Assembly (NCBI RefSeq): GCF_003013405.1
Contig: NZ_PXZL01000045.1
Span: 14,202-49,410, forward strand
From: Brevibacillus formosus
Lineage (GTDB): Bacteria; Bacillota; Bacilli; Brevibacillales; Brevibacillaceae
Direction of reading: 5' to 3'
DNA: 35,209 nucleotides
The translations under genes were made by a program, and so were the position numbers. The notes beneath the pieces are model-generated. The model was not told where the DNA came from. It did not search any database and saw nothing but the letters and a program-made list of their open reading frames with translations. Numbering within the stretch: position 1 is the first letter of the stretch; every line of letters starts with the position of its first letter. Positions 1-9,233 of this stretch are shown one piece after another.

Positions 1-28
1 TGCCTTTCGACTTTTTCTGCCGCCGTAT

Positions 29-1192
29 TCACACCTCGTGTCCGACAATCCAGTCCAGTCTTCTGCTCTGGATACGGGCAGGGATCGTTTTTAGCAGGAA
101 ATGACGAGCCGCGATGGCGAGCGGATTTTCCCATTGGGTGACTGCCCCCATCAAGCGGGAGCCTTTCACAATCGCATTCGCCCGCTTCTTCCTTTTCTCT
201 TCATACATGCGCAGAGCGTGAGCCGAGTCCGTGCCGTTATCTGCCAAGCATCTGGCCAGCACGAGTGCGTCTTCCATTCCCTGACCCGCCCCTTGCCCCA
301 GATTCGGCAGCATCGGATGTGCCGCATCGCCTACTAAGGTAACCCGGCCCTCGCTCCATTTCCTGAGTGGTGCACGGTCGTAAATATCATGCCGCAAGAT
401 GGCTGCATCCTCTGTCGCCTCAATCACTGCACGTACTGGTTCATACCAGCCGTCCAGTCGGCGCAACGTCTCTCGCTTCCGCCCCATCGGCCCATCGTTT
501 TCTCCCTCAGGTGCATTGATAGCGGCAAACCAATGTATTCGATTGTTGCCGATATGGGAAAACCCGAAACGAATTCCCTTACCCCATGCTTCAAAGCCTC
601 CCCCTGATTCCAGTGGATAACGAGGGTCTTGGTAAGTAGCAATTCCGCGAATCGCCGTATACCCGGAGTATCTCATCGAATCTTCACCGAACAAGCTCTT
701 TCGTACACGGGAGTGAATCCCGTCCGCTCCGAGCAGAATCGTCCCATGTGCACTTGACCCATCTGCAAAAGCGGCATGAACCCTTTCCTTTTCTTGAGAA
801 AAAGAGACGAGCTGCTTGCCTAAAACCAATTCATGCGTCGAGATTTTTGCCAAAAGTGCCTGCTGTAGATCAGCCCGATGAATCAAGTAGCTGTCAGCCC
901 CGTACCGTTCTGCTTGTTCCGCGACAGGCAGCTCAACCAACAAATTTCCCTTCCAGTCGCGAATCCGTGCTGAGCGGACAGCTGCTCCCAGCTCGCGTAC
1001 TTCCTGTCCAACTCCCAACTTATCCAATGCCTTCATGGCATTGGCAGCCAACACGATTCCAGCACCGATGCCTTTATGCTCCTGTGCCTGCTCATAAAGC
1101 GTTACTTGCCAGCCCTTTTGCATCAAGGCAAGCGCTGATGCGAGCCCGCTCAAGCCTGCGCCGATGATCAGCGCGTGTTTTTCGTTGCTCAT
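29..1192 (-). CDS. FAD-dependent monooxygenase (salicylate hydroxylase / kynurenine monooxygenase-like)
   Basis: The 387-aa protein is a class A flavoprotein monooxygenase. The N-terminus carries the FAD dinucleotide fold with GAGLSG at residues 11-16 and an acidic residue at the end of the second strand (LYEQ). A second FAD motif, GADGIHSRVR, lies near residue 155, and the ribityl-binding GD motif (VTLVGDAAHPMLPNLGQG) near residue 290. Such enzymes use NAD(P)H and O2 to hydroxylate aromatic or otherwise activated rings; the substrate cannot be read from the sequence. The length is usual and no key motif is missing. The ATG has an AGGAG site about 9 bases upstream. It starts 15 bp after the cysteine synthase stop, so the two are probably cotranscribed, although no metabolic link between them is evident. 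Confidence 0.88.
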   Translation of the reverse strand: MSNEKHALIIGAGLSGLASALALMQKGWQVTLYEQAQEHKGIGAGIVLAANAMKALDKLGVGQEVRELGAAVRSARIRDWKGNLLVELPVAEQAERYGADSYLIHRADLQQALLAKISTHELVLGKQLVSFSQEKERVHAAFADGSSAHGTILLGADGIHSRVRKSLFGEDSMRYSGYTAIRGIATYQDPRYPLESGGGFEAWGKGIRFGFSHIGNNRIHWFAAINAPEGENDGPMGRKRETLRRLDGWYEPVRAVIEATEDAAILRHDIYDRAPLRKWSEGRVTLVGDAAHPMLPNLGQGAGQGMEDALVLARCLADNGTDSAHALRMYEEKRKKRANAIVKGSRLMGAVTQWENPLAIAARHFLLKTIPARIQSRRLDWIVGHEV

Positions 1193-1207
1193 CGCCTTTT
1201 CTCCTAA

Positions 1208-2122
1208 TTAGAAAAGATTCATACTCAAATACCGCTCCCCGGTGTCAGGTGCAATGCAAACGACCCGCTTCCCCACTCCCAGCCTTTTGGCAATCATGAT
1301 GGCAGCAAAGACCGAGGCACCCGATGAAGGGCCGACGAGAATCCCTTCCAACGCCGCAAGCTGCCGCATGCTTTGCAGGGCGTCTTCGTCTGCGATTTGT
1401 ATGATTTCATTATAAATGCTTGTGTTGAGGATTTGTGGAACAAAACCAGGGCTCGTGCCGACCAGTTTATGTGGACCAGGCTTTCCTCCAGACAGAACCG
1501 GGGAGCCTTTTGGTTCGACGACAGCAATATACAGCTCCGGGAGCTTTTCCCGCAAGGCTTCACCTGTACCGGTAATCGTTCCGCCCGTCCCAGCTGTGGC
1601 AACAAATGCATCCAGTCGACCATTCGTTTGCGCAAAAATTTCCTCAGCTGTCGTCGTTCGATGGATGTCCGGGTTCGCCTGATTCTCGAATTGCTGAGGA
1701 ATAAAGCTGCGCGGAATCTCTTTTTGCAGTTCCTGCGCTTTGGCAATCGCCCCCGGCATCCTCAGCTCACTCGGTGTCAAGACAACCTCTGCCCCATACG
1801 CTTTCAATATATTGATTCGTTCCTTCGACATATTGTCAGGCATGACCAAAATCGCGCGGTAGCCTTTTGCGGCGGCATTCATCGCCAAGCCGATTCCGGT
1901 ATTGCCGCTCGTCGGCTCTATGATCGTATCCCCCGGTTGAATCAGTCCCGCTTGCTCAGCCGTCAAAATCAGATTGTAGGCAGCGCGGTCCTTCACACTC
2001 CCGGACGGATTGAATTTCTCCAGCTTCACAAAAACTTCTGCTGCTCCTTCAGGAACCATGCGCCTCAATCGAACAATCGGCGTATTTCCAATCAATTCGG
2101 TAATGTTCTGGTAGACGCTCAT
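1208..2122 (-). CDS. cysK: Cysteine synthase (O-acetylserine sulfhydrylase), PLP fold type II
   Basis: The 304-aa protein makes cysteine from O-acetylserine and sulfide in the cytoplasm. The PLP lysine is K44 in NPSGSVKDR, the substrate loop PTSGNTG is at 70-76, the phosphate-binding GTGGT at 178-182, and the GPSSGAS motif near the C-terminus supplies the serine that contacts the PLP pyridine nitrogen. QFENQANP matches the family QFxNPAN region. The ATG follows AGGAGG by 6 bases. The 135-bp leader is AT-rich, with two TAATAC copies 14 bp apart at 2167 and 2181 that could belong to a regulator site, but no clean promoter or CymR box can be asserted. It is first in a probable two-gene unit with the FAD monooxygenase. 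Members of this group that act as CBS-like or alternative-acceptor enzymes cannot be excluded. Confidence 0.92.
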   Translation of the reverse strand: MSVYQNITELIGNTPIVRLRRMVPEGAAEVFVKLEKFNPSGSVKDRAAYNLILTAEQAGLIQPGDTIIEPTSGNTGIGLAMNAAAKGYRAILVMPDNMSKERINILKAYGAEVVLTPSELRMPGAIAKAQELQKEIPRSFIPQQFENQANPDIHRTTTAEEIFAQTNGRLDAFVATAGTGGTITGTGEALREKLPELYIAVVEPKGSPVLSGGKPGPHKLVGTSPGFVPQILNTSIYNEIIQIADEDALQSMRQLAALEGILVGPSSGASVFAAIMIAKRLGVGKRVVCIAPDTGERYLSMNLF

Positions 2123-2225
2123 CGTACTCCTCCTGGAAAATATGCCTTAATAAAGTTATCCCTCAGTAATACTATAAGAATAATACAATTTTTCCGACCT
2201 GAAAACGATAAGGGTGCTCCAATGG

Positions 2226-2247
2226 AAAAAAGCTCTCGAATGAGAGC
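2226..2247 (-). terminator. Rho-independent terminator after the 350-aa membrane-anchored protein
   Basis: On the minus strand GCTCTC, a 4-base loop and GAGAGC are followed by six T residues. It lies 11 bp beyond the stop at 2259 and separates that gene from the cysK leader. Confidence 0.85.
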
Positions 2248-2258
2248 CCTATTCCTGT

Positions 2259-3311
2259 CTAAAAACCATACTTTGCTTTTGTCTGATTCAGTACATTTAC
2301 CGCTTGTTGATACAGGCCGTTCGCGGTTTCTTTCACTTTTGCTTGTCCGCTTTTGTCTACCGAGCCTTGGCGCTGCTTCGCCTGCGCGATGGAATCAGTC
2401 GCCGTCTTGATGGCCGCATTGATTGCTTTTTCCCGTTTCTCGGCATCCGGCACGCTCGCTTTGATTTCCGCCCAAATCGTTTGGATATCCTTCATGTCGG
2501 TCTCCATGATGGCGATCATTTCCTGCATGTTTTTGTTTTTATCCTGGATCGAGCCATCCATGGTGTTCATCCCATCGACCAACACCTTCATACTGCCCAG
2601 CGTTCCTTGCATAACCTCGAATTCCATCTTGCTCAAGCCTGGCTGCGTCGAATAGGTGCGAATCTCTTCCAACAGTCTTTGCAGCTCCGCTATTTGATCG
2701 TTTGAAAACTGCGCTTCATCCGTAAATTGCAGCTCGTCCAAATACTTTGCCGTTTCAATCAAATCAGCCTCCAGCTTTCCTGTCTGTTTTACTTTATTCG
2801 CGAAATCGACACGTGCTTTTTCTTTGGCTTGCTGTTCTGCTGCTGCTTTCTTTTTTACTTCTGCTTCCTCGTTGATGCGCTTGGTTAGAATGGCCAATTT
2901 GCTTTCGTACGTGCTTTTATTTGTGGCAACAAGACTCGTCTGTCCTTTATTTTCCTCCATAAGCAGCCCGTCAAATTGGAGCTCGTCACCCTTTATTGTA
3001 CCGATGATATCCTGACCAGTTGCCGGATTTTTGAGAGTCAGCTGCCTCCCATCCAGTGTTCCCTCTAGCAAGATCGACTCGGTTTTTAAAAAAGGGATGC
3101 TGTCTTCCGTTTCAACAATGGAATCTGTTATTTCTACATTTACTTTCTCGTTATTTACCGTGATACTCGTGTATAGCATACGTGTATCGTCTTCGTACAA
3201 ATATCCTTCCGCCAGTGTCACAGGACCAAAGAAACGATAGCCTGCGTAACCCAGCAATGCGACGATGACCAGAGCCATGACGATCATGATGCTTTTGTTT
3301 TTTCCCTTCAT
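2259..3311 (-). CDS. Membrane-anchored coiled-coil protein of unknown function
   Basis: This 350-aa protein is not recognised. It has a short basic N-terminus, one transmembrane segment (about residues 8-28), a beta-rich extracytoplasmic section to about residue 125, then a long charged, Lys/Glu/Ala/Gln-rich region to the C-terminus expected to form coiled coil, including runs of KKKAAAEQQAKEKAR type. No cleavage or lipobox site is visible, so an N-in, C-out anchored protein is likely. The ATG has AAAGGGG upstream. It is probably monocistronic, with its own terminator and a 125-bp gap behind the next upstream gene. A cell-envelope scaffold or stress-sensing role would be a guess. Confidence 0.7.
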   Translation of the reverse strand: MKGKNKSIMIVMALVIVALLGYAGYRFFGPVTLAEGYLYEDDTRMLYTSITVNNEKVNVEITDSIVETEDSIPFLKTESILLEGTLDGRQLTLKNPATGQDIIGTIKGDELQFDGLLMEENKGQTSLVATNKSTYESKLAILTKRINEEAEVKKKAAAEQQAKEKARVDFANKVKQTGKLEADLIETAKYLDELQFTDEAQFSNDQIAELQRLLEEIRTYSTQPGLSKMEFEVMQGTLGSMKVLVDGMNTMDGSIQDKNKNMQEMIAIMETDMKDIQTIWAEIKASVPDAEKREKAINAAIKTATDSIAQAKQRQGSVDKSGQAKVKETANGLYQQAVNVLNQTKAKYGF

Positions 3312-3436
3312 GCTGCGACCCCTTTACCCACAAATTCTATTACGTTTGACCTGTTTTTCCTGCCAAAACGTGCCATAGTTTTAATGATACATGAATCGCG
3401 GTGGAAAACCCTATGAGTCTAAAGGCCAAAAGAAGA

Positions 3437-4240
3437 TTAATAGAACGTATAACCAAAATCATGACTGAAATCGAGTGTTTGATTTTCTTCGATTGTAATG
3501 AGTGAGAACTCATATTTATTCGTTCCCAGAGTTAACAGTGTAAAGTCCTCCCAATTCCTCACGTAAGGCGTGAAGATACTTGTAAAATATTCATCTACTG
3601 GCTGGCGAATGTCACGGTGAGTTTTTCCCGAGACAACGATGATGTAATATTCTCCAACAGGTACATTCCCAATCTCGTAATTCCCATATCCATTTGCTTT
3701 TGCAGTATACAATCCCGACCCTTTAGGAGCAGCTTCAATCGAAATGAACAATTTCTCTTCCATCTCGGTAATTGTATTTATATCAAAATCCTTCCTTATT
3801 AAAAAAATCTTCGCATTCACGTCTGGCTTTGTCCCAACAAAATCGTTATACTGCCACGTAATCGTACCTTTTAGCGATCCCTTTTGGATAGGAAGTGCTG
3901 GTTCGCCATTGCTTTGTTGACCCGCCGTTCCTACAGGATAAGCCGCTGGCATCGCCGCGTCTGTTGCACCATTTCCCTCAGAGGAAACAGGTACAGCATT
4001 TGACTGCTGATTTGCGCCCGCTTCCTGACCTGTAGACACCGGATTTACGAGTGCAGGCTGATTCGTTTCCTTTTTCGCTACGGGTCTCGATCCTAGCAGA
4101 TCATCAAGGTTTTTCCCAGATAAATAGAAAATAGCACCGCTAGCAATTCCGAGGATGATGGCAATTACCAATAAAAAAGTAAGGAGTTCTTTGAAAAATC
4201 CGGGCTTCTTCGCTGCTTTTGCTGTTTTGGCATCTGCCAT
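3437..4240 (-). CDS. Membrane-anchored protein with carboxypeptidase-regulatory-like beta domain
   Basis: The 267-aa protein has a basic cytoplasmic N-terminus, one transmembrane helix (about residues 20-42), a Gln/Asn/Pro/Ser-rich low-complexity linker (about 50-115), and a C-terminal globular domain. The stretch KGSLKGTITWQYND through YGNYEIGNVPVGEYYIIVVSG resembles the carboxypeptidase regulatory-like / prealbumin-like beta sandwich (G-x-I start, GxYxIxxVPxGxYxI end), a fold used for surface display or ligand contact. The ATG has GGAGGGG four bases upstream. Function is unknown; the fold assignment rests only on the beta-turn pattern. Confidence 0.65.
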   Translation of the reverse strand: MADAKTAKAAKKPGFFKELLTFLLVIAIILGIASGAIFYLSGKNLDDLLGSRPVAKKETNQPALVNPVSTGQEAGANQQSNAVPVSSEGNGATDAAMPAAYPVGTAGQQSNGEPALPIQKGSLKGTITWQYNDFVGTKPDVNAKIFLIRKDFDINTITEMEEKLFISIEAAPKGSGLYTAKANGYGNYEIGNVPVGEYYIIVVSGKTHRDIRQPVDEYFTSIFTPYVRNWEDFTLLTLGTNKYEFSLITIEENQTLDFSHDFGYTFY

Positions 4241-4346
4241 GGTACCCCTCCGTTAGTCTCTCTATGTGAAAATTTTTCCATCAATATTTTACCAATAGAT
4301 AGAATCTAGGTCTAGGCTCCTATGACTCGTACTGCACAGGGAACAG

Positions 4347-4377
4347 AAAAAAGCCGATGTCTACCAAACATCGGCTT
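4347..4377 (-). terminator. Terminator of the carbohydrate operon
   Basis: AAGCCGATGT and ACATCGGCTT form a perfect 10-bp stem on the minus strand followed by T6, 18 bp beyond the ROK kinase stop. It closes the operon that begins at the binding-protein gene. Confidence 0.93.
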
Positions 4378-4394
4378 CTCGTACTATCATTCCG

Positions 4395-5381
4395 TTATAC
4401 TTCAACCATTTCACGCTCGGACGGATAATACATGCCTGCTGCACCAAGCACACCTGCTTCGGCTCCAATTGTCGTCAGCTGGATGCTCGCTTGGTTTGCC
4501 ATCCGAGAGATAGAGCGCTCGCGAATGACGTTCTTCGCTTCCGCAAGCAGCAGCTGTCCGTTCTTCATCACACCGCCACCAATGACGATCACCTGCGGAT
4601 TGAACAGATGGATCAGGTTGGTCAGTCCGACCCCGAGATAATAACCAGCTTCCTTCATCAAGGTCATGCTGAGCAAGTCTCCTAGTACCGCTGCCTCTCC
4701 GACCTCTCTAGCCGTTATCCTGCTCAGGTCATTCCCATTTTCAATAAGCAGCGAGCTTGTAACACCCTGTAGAAGCTGCTCCCTTGCCCTGCTTGCCAAA
4801 GCCAGCCCAGACGAGTAATTTTCCAGGCAGCCTCTATTCCCGCACGCGCACAGCGGTCCTTCGGGATCAAGTGAAATGTGCCCGAACTCACCAGCACTAT
4901 CGCCAACACCTGTAATCAGCCGTCCTCCACTAATAATGCCAGCACCAACTCCCGTACTGACCGTTACATAGATCAAGTCTTTCGTGCCTCGCGCACTTCC
5001 AAACGCCCATTCTGCTACTGCTGCTGCATTGGCATCATTGATCAATTGCACGGCTACACCAAACCGCTCCTGAAGCATCGCGCCGATCGGGACATCGCTC
5101 CAGTTTAGATTACTCGCAAAAATGACCATTTGGCGCTGCGTATCAATGATTCCCGCAGTTGCAATCCCAATCCCGCGAATACGTGAGAGATTGATGCCGC
5201 TCTCGTCTAGGACAGTCTGCACCAAATCACCGATACGGCAGATGACTGCCTGAGCTGCCTCTTCTGTTTGGGTCGCTGCGTTCGCCTGACTGAGGATGTT
5301 GCCATACTGGTCGACGATCGCGGCTATGATCTTCGTGCCACCCAGATCAATCCCGATGGCATATGGTTTGTCTTGATTCAT
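4395..5381 (-). CDS. ROK-family sugar kinase (glucokinase-like)
   Basis: The 328-aa cytoplasmic protein starts with the ATP-phosphate motif GIDLGGTKIIAAIVD (residues 9-23). It contains the ROK signature with EFGH (His zinc ligand) followed by the CxCGxxGCxE cluster in CACGNRGCLENY, and a C-terminal adenosine-binding GGGVM motif. These are all the residues needed for an active ROK glucokinase or related hexose kinase. It is the last gene of the carbohydrate operon, 25 bp after the TIM-barrel gene and directly before the terminator, so its substrate is probably the free sugar released by the upstream oxidoreductases and TIM-barrel protein. It lacks the N-terminal HTH of the ROK repressor at 12570-13775. 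Glucose versus another hexose is undecided. Confidence 0.9.
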   Translation of the reverse strand: MNQDKPYAIGIDLGGTKIIAAIVDQYGNILSQANAATQTEEAAQAVICRIGDLVQTVLDESGINLSRIRGIGIATAGIIDTQRQMVIFASNLNWSDVPIGAMLQERFGVAVQLINDANAAAVAEWAFGSARGTKDLIYVTVSTGVGAGIISGGRLITGVGDSAGEFGHISLDPEGPLCACGNRGCLENYSSGLALASRAREQLLQGVTSSLLIENGNDLSRITAREVGEAAVLGDLLSMTLMKEAGYYLGVGLTNLIHLFNPQVIVIGGGVMKNGQLLLAEAKNVIRERSISRMANQASIQLTTIGAEAGVLGAAGMYYPSEREMVEV

Positions 5382-5406
5382 CTTCCGTCACATCCTTGTT
5401 GTCCAT

Positions 5407-6231
5407 TCACGTTTGAAAAATGGCGTCCAACGCTTGGGACGAATGAGCGATCAATTGCTCTGGCAATTGGCTGTAAGGCGAGATTTCTGGAATGATGTAG
5501 CCGTCGTACCCGATCTCACGCAATGCTTCCACCACACGGTTCCATGGAATATCGCCAGCGAGAAGCGGCACGAAACCCGTGATGTTACCTGTTGTCGTCT
5601 TGAAATCTTTGACGTGAATGGCTTGAATTCTCTTGCCCAAAATGCGAATCCATTGCTCAGGAAAACCGAATTGCAACACGTTGCCTACATCAAAATAAGC
5701 GCCTACCCAAGGACTGTCTACTTCATCGATCAAGCGGGCCATCTCCAGCGGACTGAGCAAAAATTTGTTCCATACGTTTTCTACCCCGATGTATACCTGA
5801 TGCTGCTCTGCCTTTTTCGCCAAGCGCTGCAATGCTTCACGGGCCCGCTCGTAGGCCGTATCATACGACACCTCAGCCGTCACGAGTCCCGGAACGACGA
5901 GGACAGTCCGTGAACCAAAAATGCTCGCCGCCTCTATCATTTTCTCGACGACACGGATGCCTTGCTCGCGGATTGCTTCCTCATTGTGCGTCAACGGATA
6001 TTTCCATAAAAGGGCAGTAGAGACGCTTGGCAGCTCCAAACCGACCTCGCGAGCCTCGTCTGCCAGCCCTTTTAATTCCTGCTCTGTCATCTCTAGATGA
6101 AAGGGAGCATCTCCCTCGTCCAAATTCAGTTCTACCCCTTGATAACCATGTGCACTCGCCTGGCGAAACATTTCTTGCACGCTCGTTTCCTTTGGGAAGC
6201 ACCAAGCATTGATTCCCTTTTGAAAAGCCAT
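5407..6231 (-). CDS. Sugar isomerase/epimerase-like TIM-barrel protein (AP-endonuclease-2 superfamily)
   Basis: The protein is 274 aa counted from the ATG at 6231. It has the metal-site pattern of this superfamily: Glu in GVENVW (E151), Asp in AYFDVGN (D181), His in IHVKDF (H206) and Glu in PEISPY (E249). Members isomerise or epimerise ketoses, or cleave 3-keto-glycosides (as in C-glycoside deglycosidases). A GTG at 6240 overlaps the upstream stop in GTGA, but the ATG three codons later is preferred because AAGGGGAG lies about 8 bases before it. It sits between three Gfo/Idh oxidoreductases and a ROK kinase, which suggests it processes their oxidised product. The precise reaction is unknown. 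Confidence 0.86.
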   Translation of the reverse strand: MAFQKGINAWCFPKETSVQEMFRQASAHGYQGVELNLDEGDAPFHLEMTEQELKGLADEAREVGLELPSVSTALLWKYPLTHNEEAIREQGIRVVEKMIEAASIFGSRTVLVVPGLVTAEVSYDTAYERAREALQRLAKKAEQHQVYIGVENVWNKFLLSPLEMARLIDEVDSPWVGAYFDVGNVLQFGFPEQWIRILGKRIQAIHVKDFKTTTGNITGFVPLLAGDIPWNRVVEALREIGYDGYIIPEISPYSQLPEQLIAHSSQALDAIFQT

Positions 6232-6236
6232 GCGCC

Positions 6237-7211
6237 TCACTCCCCTTTTCCCGAAATTCTAACCGGCTTTCCTTCTTGTGCCGATTGATTCGCTGCCAAC
6301 GTTACTTCTAGCGTCTTTCTCGCTGATTCATACGGCGACAGAATCAAGCTGCGATCCCCTGTCACAATCGCTGTGATAAACGCCCGATCTTGCTCCACGT
6401 ACATATCCACCGTGCTCACTTTCGTACGTGTTCCCTGCTCATCCATGATCGCTAATTGCTTTCCGTCTATCATGACGCGGAAATCTTTTCCCAAGATTTC
6501 TACATTCGTACGGTGATCCGGCTGGATGAAGCACGTATCCAGATGTCCTAGTGCCCCTGACTGAAACACCATACTGATGGAAGTCACGTCTGGAATATCG
6601 ATGTTTGGAATGTCACGCGAGACGAGCAAGGCCATCTGCGCATATACCTTCTCGATATCTCCGGCCAAATACCGCATCATGTCGAGCGTATGTGTCGCCT
6701 GCTCGACAAGCTGTCCACCTGACTTGCCCATTTCCCTCCACCAAGGTGTCGTAACGAACTTGGTCAAATAATGACCGCGGACGAGTGCAATCGACTTGCC
6801 CTCCAAGTACGCTTTCGCTTCCTGCACGATATCGAGATAGCGCAGGCAATAGCCAGTCGCGGTGATAATCCCTGCTTTTTCAATCGCTGCTTGCTTTTCG
6901 CTCACTTTCTGTATGTCCAGCCCAATTGGCTTTTCCACAAACAGATGAATCCCTTTCGCCGCCGCCGTTTCCTCAATCTCTTCATGCGCAAAAGGTGGGA
7001 CGCACACAAACAGAGCATCCAGCTTTTCTGACTCTACTAGCTCACGCCAAGAGGTGTAGCCATGCGCACCAATGCGCTCAGCAGTCTCTGCAGCCGCCTC
7101 TTGGTTCACGTCGCACACTGCAACGACCTTTACCCTTTCGTCCGCCAACAAGCCTTTTAGATGATGCTGCCCGATTCCACCTACGCCGATCATGCCTACA
7201 TGTACACTCAT
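6237..7211 (-). CDS. Gfo/Idh/MocA-family oxidoreductase (copy 1 of 3)
   Basis: The 324-aa protein has an N-terminal Rossmann motif GVGGIGQHH (about residues 9-17), the family EKP motif with the catalytic Lys in LFVEKPIGLD (near 94), and a catalytic His in ATHTLDMMRYL (near 178). Family members oxidise or reduce sugars and polyols with tightly bound NAD(P), typically at C3 or C1. It is the third of three consecutive paralogues in transcription order, 15 bp after the preceding one, and its stop is 5 bp before the ATG of the TIM-barrel gene. Its sequence differs clearly from the two neighbours, so the three likely act on different carbons or intermediates rather than being redundant copies. Confidence 0.9.
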   Translation of the reverse strand: MSVHVGMIGVGGIGQHHLKGLLADERVKVVAVCDVNQEAAAETAERIGAHGYTSWRELVESEKLDALFVCVPPFAHEEIEETAAAKGIHLFVEKPIGLDIQKVSEKQAAIEKAGIITATGYCLRYLDIVQEAKAYLEGKSIALVRGHYLTKFVTTPWWREMGKSGGQLVEQATHTLDMMRYLAGDIEKVYAQMALLVSRDIPNIDIPDVTSISMVFQSGALGHLDTCFIQPDHRTNVEILGKDFRVMIDGKQLAIMDEQGTRTKVSTVDMYVEQDRAFITAIVTGDRSLILSPYESARKTLEVTLAANQSAQEGKPVRISGKGE

Positions 7212-7226
7212 GCGTCCTTCACCGTC

Positions 7227-8201
7227 CTAGCGTAATACGACTGGTTGCTTCTGTTCAGCGGATTGATAAGCGGCGAGTGCTACTTCCACAGCTCGCAAGC
7301 CGTCTTCACCCGTAATCGACGGTGCTTTCTTTTCACGCACGCTGGTGACGAAATCTTTGACCAATTGACTGTCCATGTCATCGCCCCAGTTGACCCACTT
7401 CAAGCCTTTTTCATTGGAATACACATCCAGCTTTTGAGAAAAAGCGTCGAGCGAGATCGTTCCTTCTGTCCCGATAATTTCCATCGTCACGTCTCCCCAA
7501 GTTGGGAAGGCCTTGTTGCGAGACCAGCTGCAATCGAGTGTAGCAAATACCCCATTTTCAAATTCCATCGTCAAAATTCCGCAATCATCAATCGGCGTAT
7601 CGGAAAACTTGCTGTCTATCTCCGCGTAAACCTCACGCACTTCAGAGTCCATGAACCAGCGCATCAAATCAACAACGTGAACCGTATGATCGATCACTGC
7701 ACCACCGCCGGATTTTTCCGGATCGACGAACCAACCACCCGGATTTTGTCCGCGGTTCGTACCCCGGATTGCCATGATACGTCCGACCTTGCCTTGCTCC
7801 ACCAATTGCTTCGCTCGAACGACAGCCGGATGGAATCGCACTGGAAATGCCGTCTGCAAAATGACGCCCTGTTCGCGGCAAAAGTCGATCATCTCTTGAG
7901 CTGCCTCGGCTGTTGTCGCCAGCGGTTTTTCGCACAAGATGTGCTTGCCAGCCTTCGCTGCCGCTAACGTATGCTCTTGGTGCTTGGCGTTTTCCGAGGT
8001 GACGATGACCGCATCGATATCCGTTGCGAGCAGCTCATGATAATCGGCGAAGAACGGAACGCCAAACTTTTCAGCCGCCGCCTTTCCGCGCACTTCATCC
8101 TCATCTGCTACCCCGACCAATTGAACCCCATCTAATTTCGCAACCGCATTTGCGTAGCTGTATGCATGCATATGCGCAACACTGATGATTCCGAGTTTCA
8201 T
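7227..8201 (-). CDS. Gfo/Idh/MocA-family oxidoreductase (copy 2 of 3)
   Basis: The 324-aa protein begins MKLGIISVAHMHAYSYANA, a variant nucleotide-binding start in which the usual GxGxxG is replaced by SVAHMHAYS. This variant is common in a Gfo/Idh subgroup. EKP is present (ILCEKPLATT) and the catalytic-His segment reads GGAVIDHTVHVVDLMRW. The C-terminal domain has the usual open-faced beta sheet pattern. The ATG has AGGAGG 9 bases upstream, and the gene is 13 bp after copy 3 and 15 bp before copy 1, hence translationally linked. The unusual dinucleotide motif suggests a cofactor handling different from copies 1 and 3. Substrate unknown. Confidence 0.88.
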   Translation of the reverse strand: MKLGIISVAHMHAYSYANAVAKLDGVQLVGVADEDEVRGKAAAEKFGVPFFADYHELLATDIDAVIVTSENAKHQEHTLAAAKAGKHILCEKPLATTAEAAQEMIDFCREQGVILQTAFPVRFHPAVVRAKQLVEQGKVGRIMAIRGTNRGQNPGGWFVDPEKSGGGAVIDHTVHVVDLMRWFMDSEVREVYAEIDSKFSDTPIDDCGILTMEFENGVFATLDCSWSRNKAFPTWGDVTMEIIGTEGTISLDAFSQKLDVYSNEKGLKWVNWGDDMDSQLVKDFVTSVREKKAPSITGEDGLRAVEVALAAYQSAEQKQPVVLR

Positions 8202-8214
8202 GTCCAGTCCCCTC

Positions 8215-9204
8215 CTACACCAAAGTTACGGGTTTGCCCGTTTCGATTGACACAAGCGCAGCACGAGCGATTTCTACCGCTTTCACGGCATCTTCTGCCG
8301 TCACGAGTGGCTCCAGATCACGGTCGATGCACTCGATGAAATGCTTCAGTTCTCTGAAATACGGGTTTTCACGCAACGGACTCTCCGGAACTGCGACTCC
8401 GCTTATGCCTGCTTGCTTCGAGCGATTAACTGCCACAAGCGGTTTTTCTTTTGAGCTGTCGTAGGAGATGATACCTTCCTTGCCTGCCAGCTCCATTTTC
8501 ATCGCGAAGCCTTCATGTGCCCACGAGCCTTCCACATGTGCAATCATTCCGTTCTTGAAGCGAAGCGTGACCAGTGCGTAATCCATCCGGGCAAAACCTC
8601 GACCAAGCAAGCCTTTTGCGTACACACGCTCCACATCGCCGAAGCACCAACGCAAAAAGTCAAAATCGTGAATGATCATATCTAAAACAAGGCTGCCACT
8701 GTTCTTGTAGTCGGCGTACCAGTCGTTCCACGCTGTCGGGAAGATACCGCCACGGAATGTACGTGCCACACCAACGTTGCCAATCGCGCCGTCATTAACT
8801 AGCTGACGGGACTTTTCGTACTCTGGGAAAAAGCGCAGGACGTGACCGACGAACAGCTTGACGTTTTTCTCCCGGCAATAATCAACGATAAAACGAGCTT
8901 CTTCCTTATCACGAGCCAACGGCTTTTCGCAAATGACATGCTTGCCTGCATCCGCAGCCTTTTTCACATAGGTTTTATGAAGATACGTAGGCAAACACAC
9001 GTCTACGATGTCAACCTGCGCCAGTTTTTCTAGTGCCTCTTCATAGCTCTCAAACCATTCCGTTTTTGTCTCGGCTGCCAGCTCTTTTCCTCTCTCGCTG
9101 CGGATATCGACGATCCCAACCAGTTTGACACCTTCCATGGCAGCATACGATTTCGCGTGAACAGTCCCCATGGTTCCTGCTCCGATTACCAGAACATGAT
9201 GCAT
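8215..9204 (-). CDS. Gfo/Idh/MocA-family oxidoreductase (copy 3 of 3)
   Basis: The protein is 329 aa from the ATG at 9204. The reading frame is open further upstream, but the extra 35 residues would overlap the permease gene and precede the Rossmann start. AAGGAG stands about 10 bases before the ATG at 9204, which is directly followed by HHVLVIGAGTMGTVHAKSY with a canonical GxGxxG. EKP lies in VICEKPLARD and the catalytic His in IIHDFDFLRW. It is the first of the enzymes after the two permease genes (29 bp gap), placing transport and oxidation in one transcript. Expected activity is NAD(P)-linked oxidation of an imported sugar or glycoside. Confidence 0.9.
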   Translation of the reverse strand: MHHVLVIGAGTMGTVHAKSYAAMEGVKLVGIVDIRSERGKELAAETKTEWFESYEEALEKLAQVDIVDVCLPTYLHKTYVKKAADAGKHVICEKPLARDKEEARFIVDYCREKNVKLFVGHVLRFFPEYEKSRQLVNDGAIGNVGVARTFRGGIFPTAWNDWYADYKNSGSLVLDMIIHDFDFLRWCFGDVERVYAKGLLGRGFARMDYALVTLRFKNGMIAHVEGSWAHEGFAMKMELAGKEGIISYDSSKEKPLVAVNRSKQAGISGVAVPESPLRENPYFRELKHFIECIDRDLEPLVTAEDAVKAVEIARAALVSIETGKPVTLV

Positions 9205-9233
9205 AATGGTTTCACTCCTTTTTTCGAAAATGA

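Noticed and set aside
1373..2410. Long open frame (345 codons) on the plus strand opposite cysK
   Set aside because: It overlaps a complete, motif-bearing cysK on the other strand, has no ribosome site and no recognisable protein character (Arg/Gln/His-rich antisense composition).
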